Shown here in pieces: positions 8,687 through 18,487 of a DNA stretch of 64,000 bases. The DNA is from CBDCFT01 sp965216365. GTDB lineage: Bacteria; Pseudomonadota; Gammaproteobacteria; Arenicellales; CBDCFT01. The DNA lies in contig CBDCFT010000015.1 in the NCBI GenBank assembly GCA_965216365.1, positions 248,001-312,000 of the forward strand, given 5' to 3'. The position numbers and the translations under genes are program-made. The number at the start of each line of letters is the position of its first letter. Position 1 is the first letter of the stretch. The notes beneath the pieces were generated by a model. The model worked only from the letters and a program-made list of their open reading frames with translations, did not search any database and was not told the origin of the DNA.

Positions 8687-10285
8687 CTACTTCATATATG
8701 CTCGATCGAAGTTGGAATAAACACCCAATGCCGAGACGACGACGTCCTCGAACTGGTTGTTTATCACGGTCGGGAAGTTCATCTCATGCACCCAGATGAT
8801 CGGAATCTCCTCCGCTACAAATTTTAACGCCTCGGCATATAACTCACTGCGTTTGGCCGCATCTGGTTCGACTTTGGCTTTATTCAATAATTCATCGGTC
8901 GTGGGATTAGACCAGTAAGACCCGTTGGTAAAAACCGTACCCGGACGTATAGTGCTCGAATGCACGGCACGATGCACACCGATGACGGGATCGGACAAGT
9001 TGTAAAGATAATTGGCCGTCGTATCGAAATCGTGGTCGGTGTAGGTGCGCTTCAACCATCGTGCCACATCTTCCTGGCGTATGGTCACTTTGATGCCGAT
9101 CTGCCCCAACGCCTGTTGTACATATTCACCAAACCGCGTCCATTCCTGACCATAGGGTAAGGAATCGTGCATGAGTTCAAAACGCACGCCGTTAGCGTCT
9201 TTTTCGTAACCGGCTTCGTCAAGGATGGCGTTGGCCTTCTCAACCCCATCAGAAACCTGATAGGTTTTAACATCACCGGTATACAGACCCGACGGCGCAA
9301 AGTTGGAACTCATGGGGCCGGTCGCCGGTTTACCATATCCGAACCAGATGTTGTCAATAATAAACTGACGATCCAGGGCGTAGGCAATGGCTTGACGTAC
9401 GGCTTTGTTATTCAGCGGTTCGCGTTCGGTATTGAGTAACAGCTCCGACACCGGCGAAATCATCTCGTGACCTTTAGTCGTAACTGTCAGGCTCGGAATA
9501 TCGGCAAGTTTCTTTGCGTCGTTGAACGGCACCGCGCCCATGGCGGCAAAATGCGCTTCGCCTTTTTCCAACGCTGCGGTACGCGTCGACGGATCAGGAA
9601 TGATGCGTGCAACAATACGATCCAGATAAGGCTGGCCTTCTTTCCAGTAATTTTCGTTTCGATCAAGACGAATGTATTGACCCTTTTTCCATTCGACGAA
9701 CTTAAACGGACCGGAACCGATCGGTTCGTTCGCATTCGGATGCGAACGCAGATCGCCTTCACCAAAAATATGTTTCGGAATGATGGGTGTTTCGTAACCT
9801 GAAAAGGCCATCATCATATAAGGCGCCGGTTCCGAAAGTTTGAGTACGACGGAGTGATCATCGGGTGTTTCCACCGCCGTAACGGCGGCAAATGTATTCG
9901 GACCACGCGGGTGAGTGACCTTTGCCACGTCCATAATGGAAAACTGTATGTCCGCGGAAGTTAGCGGTTGACCATCGTGAAATGTCACGCCTTGCCGAAG
10001 CTTGAAACTAATTGTCATACCATCGGGTGACACCTCCCAGGATTCGGCCAGCCCCGGCTGTGGTCGCAACTCGGTATCGTACTCAAGTAGACCGTCATAT
10101 ATTTTGGCCGCCACCATACCGATGGGGCCTGACGTTGAAAGGTAGGATGCGAGTGTTGGCGGTTCGGGTTGCACAATCATCACTAAGGTACCGCCCTGCT
10201 TTTGCGCAAACGCGTTAGTCGATAGTAACAACGTCAGCAAAGCTGCGCCGGTTAGTTTAAACAGGGAACGAAAACAAGACTTCAT
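8687..10285 (-). CDS. Periplasmic substrate-binding protein, dipeptide/oligopeptide family (SBP family 5)
   Basis: 532 aa with a signal peptide (KLTGAALLTLLLSTNAFA before QKQGGTL). Family-5 signatures are EPPTLASYLS, GLAESWEVSPDGMTISFKLR, GVTFHDGQPLTSADIQFS and the ligand-site region IGSGPFKFVEWK. It captures the substrate of the transporter in the periplasm. Length and motifs fit DppA/OppA-like proteins, but peptides, nickel complexes, opines and other solutes are all bound by this family. AGAGGAGA lies about 8 bases before the ATG. It is the first gene of the transporter-amidase cluster. Confidence 0.93.
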   Translation of the reverse strand: MKSCFRSLFKLTGAALLTLLLSTNAFAQKQGGTLVMIVQPEPPTLASYLSTSGPIGMVAAKIYDGLLEYDTELRPQPGLAESWEVSPDGMTISFKLRQGVTFHDGQPLTSADIQFSIMDVAKVTHPRGPNTFAAVTAVETPDDHSVVLKLSEPAPYMMMAFSGYETPIIPKHIFGEGDLRSHPNANEPIGSGPFKFVEWKKGQYIRLDRNENYWKEGQPYLDRIVARIIPDPSTRTAALEKGEAHFAAMGAVPFNDAKKLADIPSLTVTTKGHEMISPVSELLLNTEREPLNNKAVRQAIAYALDRQFIIDNIWFGYGKPATGPMSSNFAPSGLYTGDVKTYQVSDGVEKANAILDEAGYEKDANGVRFELMHDSLPYGQEWTRFGEYVQQALGQIGIKVTIRQEDVARWLKRTYTDHDFDTTANYLYNLSDPVIGVHRAVHSSTIRPGTVFTNGSYWSNPTTDELLNKAKVEPDAAKRSELYAEALKFVAEEIPIIWVHEMNFPTVINNQFEDVVVSALGVYSNFDRAYMK

Positions 10286-10838
10286 TTCATATCTCCTCTC
10301 ATTATTGAGTTATTAGCTTGTGTTAACTTCACCCAGTCTGTGAACAAAGTAAAGTAATCCTGTGTCGGAATACCGACGACTTTTTATTTGGTTTTCATAA
10401 CGCAGATTAGCGCGCCTTCACTAAATTATCAATCCGGTTTGTATCCCTCATTAACAACCACATACGACGTTTGGTGCGGTTAACACATGCTGCCTGAGGC
10501 CCTCTTTTTGTTGGAAGACATCCATGAACTGATGGCCCTGGAGACGACACATAAAATCGAATGAAACTCTATGAATCGAATGCAGAATAAAGCCCGGATA
10601 GTGCAAGTCTATCCACCCTAGCGGGCCAGATTTAACGATTATTAACAACGATTATCAACGGATCATGTAGACTTGGTTCAGGTAGATTTCTAACCCGTAT
10701 CAATAACAATACCGGGTATCGAATGTACCAATACCATCGTGGAGTCTCAACGTGGGGTTGAGGAGTCGCGAGATAACTGACCGGTCCATAATATAAACCA
10801 GCTTGTACTGGTTACTTGACTGGTAAGGAAATAAAAGG
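10286..10838. other. Intergenic region between divergent transporter and DUF1800 genes
   Basis: About 550 bp with no convincing gene. It must hold the minus-strand promoter of the binding-protein gene and the plus-strand promoter of the DUF1800 gene, but I could not pick either out confidently. A small hairpin, gtcgg-aata-ccgac, lies at 10364-10377. A degenerate A/T-rich direct repeat (gattattaac / gattatcaac) lies at 10637-10659. Confidence 0.5.
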
Positions 10839-13262
10839 GTGTCTGAAGCAATTAAAACCAGAAGTCCAATGGTGTCCACATTTCTTAGTCGCTTGTCACA
10901 GCGACCACGGTGGAAATGCGTCTGCGCGTTTGTATTTTTATTCCAATTGACAATTGTCGGCGTGACAGCCGCTGATGAGTCGACACTCTCGGAACAAGAA
11001 AAAGCGAAATGTTTGGCAGTGATTACAATCATTAATACGTTACTGCTCAGTGACCCGGATTTACCACCCGGCACTATCGTATTCAAGGTCGGCATCACAG
11101 ATTCCAATAGCTACGGTAACGGGTTTGGCAATAATGAAAATCCGGATGGCCTAAATGGGGCGTTTCATGTTGGCAGTAAGGAAGACTTAGTACTGAGTGT
11201 TGAAGGTTTTGATATAGACACCAGTGGCGAGGTCGGTATTTACGTCAACGGTAAATTTGTCGGCTATCTTGCCGCAGGATCCGACGGTGCGTTGACGGAT
11301 ACACAGCGTTTTTCCATCCCTTCTTATTGGTTGACGAGTGGCTACAATTTTCTGGAGTTTAAAGTCGACGGTGGTGATTCAATTTGGGGTGTCACCAATA
11401 TTGCAGTCAGAAAGTACACCGATCCCACCGGTCGTAACCTGGCCCTCGGATTTCCAGTCCTATATGACTTTGAGTGGAATGAAACGTCAGTTCGAAAAGT
11501 ACTTAATACACTCGCGTACGGTGGACAAGCGACAGATGCGCAAATCAGCGATTGGTCGGCAATGGATCCACAACAGGCTGTCGTGGAAATGCTCACCTTC
11601 GATCCGGTAAATGACCAACTGTCGCCGGTTTCAATCACGGATCACTATTCGGGTCCGACCGCCGAGCAAACTACGTTTTGGAATTTTTCGGAGTACCTTT
11701 CCAGTGATGCGTCAAATTTGCCAATCCCTTACGCGAACAGAGATCGTTTTAGTCTTGATAAGTGGGATTTTGAAGGTACGTGGATTCGAATGGTGACGAC
11801 ACGCGGATTAAATCCATTTCGGCAGAAAATCGGTTTTTGGGAAACCAACTATCACATGGCAACCAACTTGAACACGGAAGTAAATCGTCACCAAATGGCG
11901 CGCTACTATGACGATATTCTGCAGGCACATGAAAATGACAGGCCATACGAAGAGGTCATTGGCGTGGCGGCATTATCCGCTGCCGTTGCGACCCAATATG
12001 AGCACCGGCATAACTATTGGGATCCTGTAAACAACGAGTTTCATGGTAATGAAGATTTCGCCCGGGAGATTCATCAACTCTTTTTCGGAATTCGTGGTGA
12101 TCAAGACCCGCTTGGCGTAGATCATCACGAGGAAGTGACCATAAAAGAAACCGCAAAAGCGCTAACGGATATGCGTGTTGACTATTCACATACGCTCGAA
12201 CGTTATCCTGAGGTCGTAACATTCGGTACCGACGAGCATTATCCGTCATCTTTAAACCTGGATATTCTTGGTCAACAAATTGCCGGAAGCACTGCGAAGG
12301 AACGCATTGAAAACCTGGTGCCGTATAGTATTGAACATATCGAGAGTCTGGAAAATCTGCCGGTAAAAATTATCGCCGGACTATTCGATGATAATTTAGA
12401 TCAATACGAGATAGATTTGATTCGAAACGCCTGGGCGGGTATGTATCCAAAGAACCTCCTTGAGTTTGTACGCGCTTACGCGACATCTACTTTATTTCAC
12501 AGTCAAAATCGAATTAAGTATTGGACGAGTTTTGATCGTCACGTAATGGTTGCTAACAAAATGTCGCTCAACAATACCGAAGCGTTAATCGATTTGTACG
12601 ATGCGGATGGATTTAATCGCGATGCGGTTGAAGCATTTCGTCCCAGTCACAATGTGTTCGGTGGGCAAACCGGTCTTGAAGCTGCGGAAAGTCAGGTTGT
12701 ATTCCAGAATAATTACAACAACGTGACGCGGGACTATTGGCGTTTTTACAGAACCGATTGCGATGACTGTGACAATGGTGGTCCGTGGGTTAAAGATTGG
12801 GCGAGCGCGATACCAACAAACACTCAAGACGAATACAAGATAACCGATGTCGCAAGATGGCTTTGGCAACACTTCATTGGTGACGGATGGCGTAACTACG
12901 GTCCTTTGGAACGAGCCCATCTGCATAGTTTGCTGGGAAGCAAGCGGGATTTGGCTTTGCTTCTGGCCATTCGAGATGTCCGTTTGAACGACAGTAATCC
13001 GAATAACAACGGTGTTACCTTGCAAGATCTGGAAAGCGACTATAACAGCGCTGTCGATCAGCAAATGATCCAGTACCCGTATACTCGAAATGATGTTGTT
13101 AATACACCTTATATCGTTGATCTCGTGAATGAGCTTGGACAACGGACGCTGCTACTCGACTCGATTGATATCGATGAAAGAGAAACCGCTAATGAGCGTA
13201 TCGGTCAGGCCGTAAACTTTATTATCGGTACACCATTTATCTTTGCCCAGGAGGGACGGTAA
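10839..13262 (+). CDS. DUF1800 domain-containing exported protein
   Basis: 807 aa. The N-terminus has a positively charged stretch (QRPRWKC), a hydrophobic core and VGVTAA before DES, so export is likely. Residues about 60-180 look like a beta-rich domain (GIYVNGKFVGYL, YNFLEFKVDGG). The rest is DUF1800 (PF08811): LNTLAYGG, a long helical region, and the hallmark NEDFAREIHQLFFGI near residue 405. DUF1800 has no established biochemical role; it is usually encoded next to a DUF1501 protein, as here. The GTG start at 10839 follows TAAGGA by 9 bases. An ATG at 10869 is an alternative and also leaves the signal peptide. The stop is 2 bp from the next start codon. Confidence 0.85.
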   Translation: MSEAIKTRSPMVSTFLSRLSQRPRWKCVCAFVFLFQLTIVGVTAADESTLSEQEKAKCLAVITIINTLLLSDPDLPPGTIVFKVGITDSNSYGNGFGNNENPDGLNGAFHVGSKEDLVLSVEGFDIDTSGEVGIYVNGKFVGYLAAGSDGALTDTQRFSIPSYWLTSGYNFLEFKVDGGDSIWGVTNIAVRKYTDPTGRNLALGFPVLYDFEWNETSVRKVLNTLAYGGQATDAQISDWSAMDPQQAVVEMLTFDPVNDQLSPVSITDHYSGPTAEQTTFWNFSEYLSSDASNLPIPYANRDRFSLDKWDFEGTWIRMVTTRGLNPFRQKIGFWETNYHMATNLNTEVNRHQMARYYDDILQAHENDRPYEEVIGVAALSAAVATQYEHRHNYWDPVNNEFHGNEDFAREIHQLFFGIRGDQDPLGVDHHEEVTIKETAKALTDMRVDYSHTLERYPEVVTFGTDEHYPSSLNLDILGQQIAGSTAKERIENLVPYSIEHIESLENLPVKIIAGLFDDNLDQYEIDLIRNAWAGMYPKNLLEFVRAYATSTLFHSQNRIKYWTSFDRHVMVANKMSLNNTEALIDLYDADGFNRDAVEAFRPSHNVFGGQTGLEAAESQVVFQNNYNNVTRDYWRFYRTDCDDCDNGGPWVKDWASAIPTNTQDEYKITDVARWLWQHFIGDGWRNYGPLERAHLHSLLGSKRDLALLLAIRDVRLNDSNPNNNGVTLQDLESDYNSAVDQQMIQYPYTRNDVVNTPYIVDLVNELGQRTLLLDSIDIDERETANERIGQAVNFIIGTPFIFAQEGR

Positions 13263-13264
13263 GC

Positions 13265-14686
13265 ATGAATCGCAGGAAGTTTTTACATTCAGCCATGTTA
13301 TCTACGCTGGCATTCGGGGTAACCCAGTCCAGTCCATTATTCGCGCAATGTGGTGGTCAGAGTCTAAACAATCGTCTGCTTGCTGATCTGATGTTATTAG
13401 GTGGACCCGACATGCGCCATATTTTCCCACCTGCGTTTGTTAACACTCCCGGCACCTATGGATATGAATTCTGGCGACATCGAGCGCGTGCATATGCCAT
13501 AGCCGATTCCACGACAGAGTGGGACAATCATTGGAATAATCATTTTTATCATCGAAATGCGGGGGGTGTGCAGTTTGGTATTTTGAATAGTTGCGAATGG
13601 TTGAAACAACGTTGGGACGCCGGTGAGCTGGCACTAATTTGCAATGCAGTGGGTTCTCAGTCCCGCGATCATGCCCATAGTATCCTGGTTATGGACCAGG
13701 GCAACCTGGAATCGGGGCCGAATGACTTGGAGCGATCCGGTTGGGGTGGGCGCCTGGCCTCTTTAGCTAACGCTAACTGTGTCTCGCTCACTTACATCCC
13801 AAGGCCATTTTGTTTCGGACTACACCCCGGCGGCAACATTAATCTCGTGGATAATTCGAATCTGATTGCCGCATCCGATACCCGGCGTTTGGGTTTATAT
13901 GAACATGATCCTGCGAACAATCCACGTTATGACACTCGTGGACGTATCGCTCGAACATTAAAATCGTACTACGCGGGAAAGCGCCCCGATGTTGGACAAA
14001 ATTCGATTTATTATCGCTTTATGGAGTCCGAGCGAAAAGTTCGGGAGTTTGGTCAAAAAATAAATGACACTCTCGCCTGCGTTCCCATTCCGGAAGACAT
14101 TCGGGCTCTTTATGAAGGTGTGTCAACCATCAATAACGGTGATCCATTGTTGTATAACACCGGTTTTGGCGTGCAGATTCGCAATTTGTATGATGCAATA
14201 GCTGCCAACCAGGACTTGAACATGCGCGTGACTTCGATGGAGTACGGCGGATGGGACTCACACGGAGATCAGAAAAACGATATCGAACCCAAACTCGAAG
14301 ATATTTTTGGGTTGAACAAGGGATTTGATGCTTTGTGGAAAAATCTTGTGCCAGCAGACCGACAAAACCTGGTGATTGTTATTTCAGGAGAATTCGGCAG
14401 GCAACTAAAAGACAACGGCGGTAACGGAACCGATCATGGTCGCGGAAACATCATGATGGTGATTGGTGAAAAAGTAAACGGTGGTGTCTACGGTGATATG
14501 TTCCCCGATTCAGAACTGGCAAAACTGGGTGATAATAGCCCCGATATCGACGGGCTTACAGAATTCGATCATATCTTTGGCAGCGTGTGCGATTGGGTAC
14601 ATGCGGGAAGCTCCAGCGGAGTTTTTCCTAACAAGGGCGCTGCCATGATTGAAACTCCGGGCATGTTCACAAATTTGTTTGTTTAA
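13265..14686 (+). CDS. DUF1501 domain-containing exported protein
   Basis: 473 aa. The N-terminus MNRRKFLHSAMLST is a Tat-like signal (RRKFL), followed by a hydrophobic stretch and FAQ. The body fits DUF1501 (PF07394), a family distantly related to sulfatase/alkaline-phosphatase folds: ALICNAVGSQSRDHAHS, the later GGWDSHGDQ and VIVISGEFGRQL, and NGTDHGRGNIMMV. His and Asp residues in these motifs could be metal ligands. The start is 2 bp after the DUF1800 stop, so the two form one transcription unit. Substrate and reaction are unknown. Confidence 0.87.
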   Translation: MNRRKFLHSAMLSTLAFGVTQSSPLFAQCGGQSLNNRLLADLMLLGGPDMRHIFPPAFVNTPGTYGYEFWRHRARAYAIADSTTEWDNHWNNHFYHRNAGGVQFGILNSCEWLKQRWDAGELALICNAVGSQSRDHAHSILVMDQGNLESGPNDLERSGWGGRLASLANANCVSLTYIPRPFCFGLHPGGNINLVDNSNLIAASDTRRLGLYEHDPANNPRYDTRGRIARTLKSYYAGKRPDVGQNSIYYRFMESERKVREFGQKINDTLACVPIPEDIRALYEGVSTINNGDPLLYNTGFGVQIRNLYDAIAANQDLNMRVTSMEYGGWDSHGDQKNDIEPKLEDIFGLNKGFDALWKNLVPADRQNLVIVISGEFGRQLKDNGGNGTDHGRGNIMMVIGEKVNGGVYGDMFPDSELAKLGDNSPDIDGLTEFDHIFGSVCDWVHAGSSSGVFPNKGAAMIETPGMFTNLFV

Positions 14687-14797
14687 ATCGTTACAGGGTA
14701 AAACTAACCACTAATCCGGGTAGTACCAGCGAGCCGGAAGTCCGACGTGCTTATTCTATCGTGTAGGCTTTTCTGCTAACCAAATAGTAATTGGTGT

Positions 14798-15139
14798 TTA
14801 AGCGCTTTCCAGTGCAGACGCGCAATTGACGCACAGCGTGGTTGACGGATCAATTTCCAACCGGCCTTCGGCGATGGGTTCATCGCACTCTATGCAATAA
14901 CCATAGTCATCGTTTTCAATACGTGTTAACGCATGCTGGATGCGTTGCAATTCGAGCGCGTTACGACGCTCGACTTCTACCGCCATCGCCTGTATCTGCA
15001 TGCTGTCCATGCGCGACAATCGACCCACACGAGATTGATCGAGTTCGACTGATGCAGCCGACAATTTGTTTTGCTCAATGCTCGACTGTAGTTCTTGCCG
15101 GCGTTCAGTCAGTTTCTTTCGAAACTTCTCTAAGTCCAT
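14798..15139 (-). CDS. DksA/TraR-family C4 zinc-finger protein
   Basis: 113 aa. A helical coiled-coil N-terminal half is followed by a four-cysteine zinc finger: Cys82-x2-Cys85 (YCIECDEPIAEGRL) and Cys103-x2-Cys106 (TLCVNCA). Proteins of this build bind the RNA polymerase secondary channel with or without ppGpp. At 113 aa it is shorter than E. coli DksA (151 aa) and closer to TraR/YbiI-like paralogs. The coiled-coil tip acidic pair of DksA is not clearly present. The gene stands alone and converges on the DUF1501 gene. Confidence 0.88.
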   Translation of the reverse strand: MDLEKFRKKLTERRQELQSSIEQNKLSAASVELDQSRVGRLSRMDSMQIQAMAVEVERRNALELQRIQHALTRIENDDYGYCIECDEPIAEGRLEIDPSTTLCVNCASALESA

Positions 15140-15417
15140 ATGCGATTACCAGCTTTAATTTATCCTAATCCAGTAGTTGTTTAACGAGGGTGGTCAACCA
15201 GCAGGAATTATGAAAATCGATACGACCGGTACTTCACCTGCCCCCGATTTTCGGCCATTGTAATACGATTGCCATGTTCATTAACAATGACTCCTTTTAC
15301 ACCAGGGTTTATCGATTCATCAGGCCGGGCTTGATACAATACCGATATGCGTCTGCCGTATTGTGCGCGCTCGACTTTTTAACCGATTCTCTTAATCAGA
15401 CACCCACAGATTAGCTA

Positions 15418-16578
15418 ATGCCGAGGGTTTTATTCATCAGCCCCCAGCCATTTTTTCAATGGCGTGGGTCGCCCATTCGTGTCAGCTTCGACGTGCAGGC
15501 CCTGAGTGAGAACGGTTGCGAAGTCGATTTGCTAACGTTGCCGATTGGCGACGAAAAACATGTGTCCGGCGTGCGGGTTATTCGCGTTAATAATCCGTTT
15601 GGTGTCAAAAATATTTCAATCGGCCCGTCATTGCTTAAAGCGGGATTCGATGTTCTGTTGTTTATCAAGGCAATCAAGCTCATCCGCGAACGGCCATACG
15701 ATTTGATTCATGGCATTGAGGAAGCGGGATTCCTTGCCGTGGTGTTGGCCAGGTTATTCAAAACAAAAGCCGTATTCGAAAAGCATTCGGATCCTTTTTC
15801 TTATCGCAGTGGTTTTATCAAAAACGCGATTCTTACGGTCTATTCGAAAGTGGAGTCATTTACGGTCAGACGGGCGAACCTGGTCATCGGCACGGGTCAG
15901 GGGCTTGCCGAGCAGGCCCGTGTGATGGGTGCAACCTGTCCAGTGTATAACATTTTTGACATTCCATCATCGCTGGTTGAACCTGATCCGGACAAAGCGA
16001 CCAATATTGCAACGGAACTTAAACAACAAGCGAATGAAGTGTTGATTACTTTCGTCGGTTCGTTCGCAGTGTATCAAGGCGTGGACATCATGTTTTCCAT
16101 GATTCCGCACGTGGTCGGGAAAAATCCAAATGCACGTTTCGTCATTATTGGTGGCAGCGACGCTGAGATTGAAGATCGAAAAAATCAATTACGCGCGGCA
16201 GGGGTAGAAAATGCCGTGAGTTTCATGAAAAAAATTCCACCGGACGACGTACCCAATTATCTCGCTGCTTCAGATATTCTAATCGCACCACGCATTGCCG
16301 GTGTCAATACGCCGTTAAAAATCCTCGACTACTTCAAAGCCGGTGGTGCAATCGTCGCCACGGATATTCCTTCGAACCGGTTAATTCTTGATGACACCAC
16401 AGCGGTGTTTGCGCGACCCGATCCGGAATCGTTTGGTGACGCCGTATTGCAACTGTTGGAGCAGCCAGAATTGCGCAAGAAACTGGGGCAAACCGGTTAT
16501 GAAAAATATAAAACTGAATTCAATTTCAATGAATTTAAAAAACTACTGCGAAACGCTTATAACGATTTGAGTTTATAA
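15418..16578 (+). CDS. Glycosyltransferase family 4 protein
   Basis: 386 aa with a GT-B fold pattern. The N-terminal domain begins MPRVLFISPQPFFQWRGSP, and the C-terminal donor-binding domain has VLITFVGSFAVYQGVD, FVIIGGSD and a GT4-like region APRIAGVNTPLKILDYFKAGG. It should transfer a sugar from a nucleotide donor to a cell-envelope acceptor on the cytoplasmic side. It opens a plus-strand run of four genes with gaps of 12, 53 and 20 bp, which points to one operon for an envelope glycan. Donor and acceptor are unknown. Confidence 0.9.
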   Translation: MPRVLFISPQPFFQWRGSPIRVSFDVQALSENGCEVDLLTLPIGDEKHVSGVRVIRVNNPFGVKNISIGPSLLKAGFDVLLFIKAIKLIRERPYDLIHGIEEAGFLAVVLARLFKTKAVFEKHSDPFSYRSGFIKNAILTVYSKVESFTVRRANLVIGTGQGLAEQARVMGATCPVYNIFDIPSSLVEPDPDKATNIATELKQQANEVLITFVGSFAVYQGVDIMFSMIPHVVGKNPNARFVIIGGSDAEIEDRKNQLRAAGVENAVSFMKKIPPDDVPNYLAASDILIAPRIAGVNTPLKILDYFKAGGAIVATDIPSNRLILDDTTAVFARPDPESFGDAVLQLLEQPELRKKLGQTGYEKYKTEFNFNEFKKLLRNAYNDLSL

Positions 16579-16590
16579 ATTTATCGCCCA

Positions 16591-17370
16591 ATGAACCTGG
16601 TAATCGACAGTCATATCCATATCTATCCGTGCTACAGCCTGCAATACGCGTTTACAATATTGATTGACAGGTTTAACACGCTTGATTCCAAGGCAGTAAA
16701 AATCGCTTGTCTGACTGAGCGTTACGATTGCGATTATTTTCAGGAGTTAAAGGAAGGCCGCATCGGCGATCTGAATTCCGGTTTTATTGTCAGTCATGAA
16801 GCTGACGGCGACTTTTTGCGTATAACAAGATCGGGTGATGGCACGGAATTTCACCTGTTACCGGGTCGGCAAGTGGTGGCTAAAGAACGCATCGAAGTTA
16901 TTGGCTTGAACCACCCGAAACATGTCTCCGATGGCACACCGGCCAGGGAGATCGTCGACACCATACTCGAAAATGGCGGCACGCCTATGCTGGCTTGGTC
17001 GCCGGGCAAATGGTTTTTCACCCGCGGTAAAGTCATTTTGTCACTGCTGGAACGCTACTCTCCGGCGGATATGCTCATCGGCGATACTAGTTTGCGACCC
17101 CGGGGCTGGTTCAAACCACTACTCGTACGCAAAGCACAGCGCATGGGCTACAAAGTTATTGCCGGCTCCGACCCGCTGCCGTTTGCCGGTGAAGAGGAGG
17201 CTTTTGGCGCCTATGTCAGTCGGACTCAGGGAGCGTTTGATGGGAAAAGCCCGGTGGATATTTTGCGCAGCCTGACTACTGATTCGTCGATTCAGTTAAA
17301 CAGCGCCGGAAATCGTTCTAATCCGGTTGCATTTGCCCGGCGCTTACATAAGAATGCCGCGTCCAAGTAA
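16591..17370 (+). CDS. PHP-like metal-dependent hydrolase family protein
   Basis: 259 aa. The start MNLVIDSHIHIYPCYS carries an HxH metal-binding motif as in PHP-domain and related phosphoesterases. Other candidate ligands are Glu/His in IVSHEADGDF, GLNHPKHV and the late GSDPLPF. These metal-dependent enzymes often cleave phosphoesters. It lies 12 bp after the GT4 gene and precedes the epimerase, so a tailoring role in the same glycan pathway is plausible but not shown. I do not recognise a characterised ortholog. Confidence 0.65.
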   Translation: MNLVIDSHIHIYPCYSLQYAFTILIDRFNTLDSKAVKIACLTERYDCDYFQELKEGRIGDLNSGFIVSHEADGDFLRITRSGDGTEFHLLPGRQVVAKERIEVIGLNHPKHVSDGTPAREIVDTILENGGTPMLAWSPGKWFFTRGKVILSLLERYSPADMLIGDTSLRPRGWFKPLLVRKAQRMGYKVIAGSDPLPFAGEEEAFGAYVSRTQGAFDGKSPVDILRSLTTDSSIQLNSAGNRSNPVAFARRLHKNAASK

Positions 17371-17423
17371 GGCCCCCTGCCCGTAACTAATTATTATCAA
17401 GCTGAATCTCAGAGAAACACAAC

Positions 17424-18467
17424 TTGTCGAACGATAACTTGCCCAACCAAAACCTCACCGCCTACAAAGATGCCAAAGTTCTGATTACCGGCGCCACCGG
17501 ATTCACCGGCGCGGTACTCACGCGCAAACTGGTGGAAGCAGGCGCCAACGTCACCGCTATCGCCCGTCAATCATCCAAACTGGACGCCCTGCGAGACCTC
17601 AATATTAACTGGGCGCGAGGCGAGGTATTTGACCCGGACACCATCAAAACCGCCAGCGCAGGGGTCGAGTATATTTTTCATCTGGCTGCTGCTTTTCGCG
17701 AGGAGAAAGATACTGACGACGACTATCGTCCTGTGCATGTACACAGCACGCAGTTATTGGCTGAGGAAGTCATTGGCAAACCCGAATTCAAACGTTTCGT
17801 GCAGGTCTCAACTGTCGGTGTGCACGGCAACATCGACGCGGAACGGGCCGATGAAAATTACCGTTTCCAACCCGGCGACGGTTATCAACGTACAAAACTG
17901 GAAGGCGAGTTGTGGTTAAAAGACTTCGCCACCGAAAATAATATTCCGTTCACAATAATTCGGCCAACACCCATATTTGGCCCCGGTGACGGACGCCTGC
18001 TCAAGTTCTTCCGCATGATTAACAAGGGTTATTTACCCATGCTTGGGAAAGGGAAAGGTGTTTATCACTTGATTCATGTCGACGATCTGACCGAAATCAT
18101 GCTCCTGGCCGGTCATTCCCCTGCCGCGTTATCGGAAGTATTTATCGCGGCGAATGACGATCCTATTCGAATAGAAGATATGGGTAAGGTGATTGCAAAA
18201 GCATTGAACAAAAAACTACGCATTATTCGCCTGCCGATCACGCCTTTTTTCTGGGCGGCGGATATCTGCAAAGCCATTTGTATGCCGTTTGGGATTCAAC
18301 CACCGATTTATCGTCGGCGGGTGGCGTTTTACACAAAGGACAGAAAATTCGATATTTCGAAACTTAACAATGTACTCGGTTATCAACTGCGCTACACCAA
18401 CGAAACCGGATTGACCGAAACCGCCCATTGGTATGTGGAACACGGCTGGTTAAATTCCACCCAATAA
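17424..18467 (+). CDS. NAD-dependent epimerase/dehydratase family protein (extended SDR)
   Basis: 347 aa. The N-terminal NAD(P) motif is VLITGATGFTGAVLTRKL. The catalytic Tyr-x3-Lys appears in GDGYQRTKLEGE, after Ser/Thr in VQVSTVGVHG. It probably modifies a nucleotide sugar or an isoprenoid/sterol-like substrate; the FAADICKAIC-like C-terminal part recalls 3-beta-HSD-type extended SDRs. The only sensible start is TTG at 17424. It sits between the PHP-like gene and the pyruvyl transferase gene on the same strand. Confidence 0.83.
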   Translation: MSNDNLPNQNLTAYKDAKVLITGATGFTGAVLTRKLVEAGANVTAIARQSSKLDALRDLNINWARGEVFDPDTIKTASAGVEYIFHLAAAFREEKDTDDDYRPVHVHSTQLLAEEVIGKPEFKRFVQVSTVGVHGNIDAERADENYRFQPGDGYQRTKLEGELWLKDFATENNIPFTIIRPTPIFGPGDGRLLKFFRMINKGYLPMLGKGKGVYHLIHVDDLTEIMLLAGHSPAALSEVFIAANDDPIRIEDMGKVIAKALNKKLRIIRLPITPFFWAADICKAICMPFGIQPPIYRRRVAFYTKDRKFDISKLNNVLGYQLRYTNETGLTETAHWYVEHGWLNSTQ

Positions 18468-18487
18468 CATTTTTTATACGCAATCAT

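Noticed and set aside
10364..10390. Terminator reading: gtcgg-aata-ccgac then tttttat
   Set aside because: The stem is only 5 bp, and on the plus strand no gene ends upstream of it; kept only as a weak hairpin.
10451..10648. 65-aa frame in the divergent transporter-DUF1800 gap
   Set aside because: Low-complexity translation without recognisable motif or ribosome-binding site; more likely random.
11956..12249. 97-aa minus-strand frame within the DUF1800 gene
   Set aside because: Shadow frame of a well-supported gene on the opposite strand.
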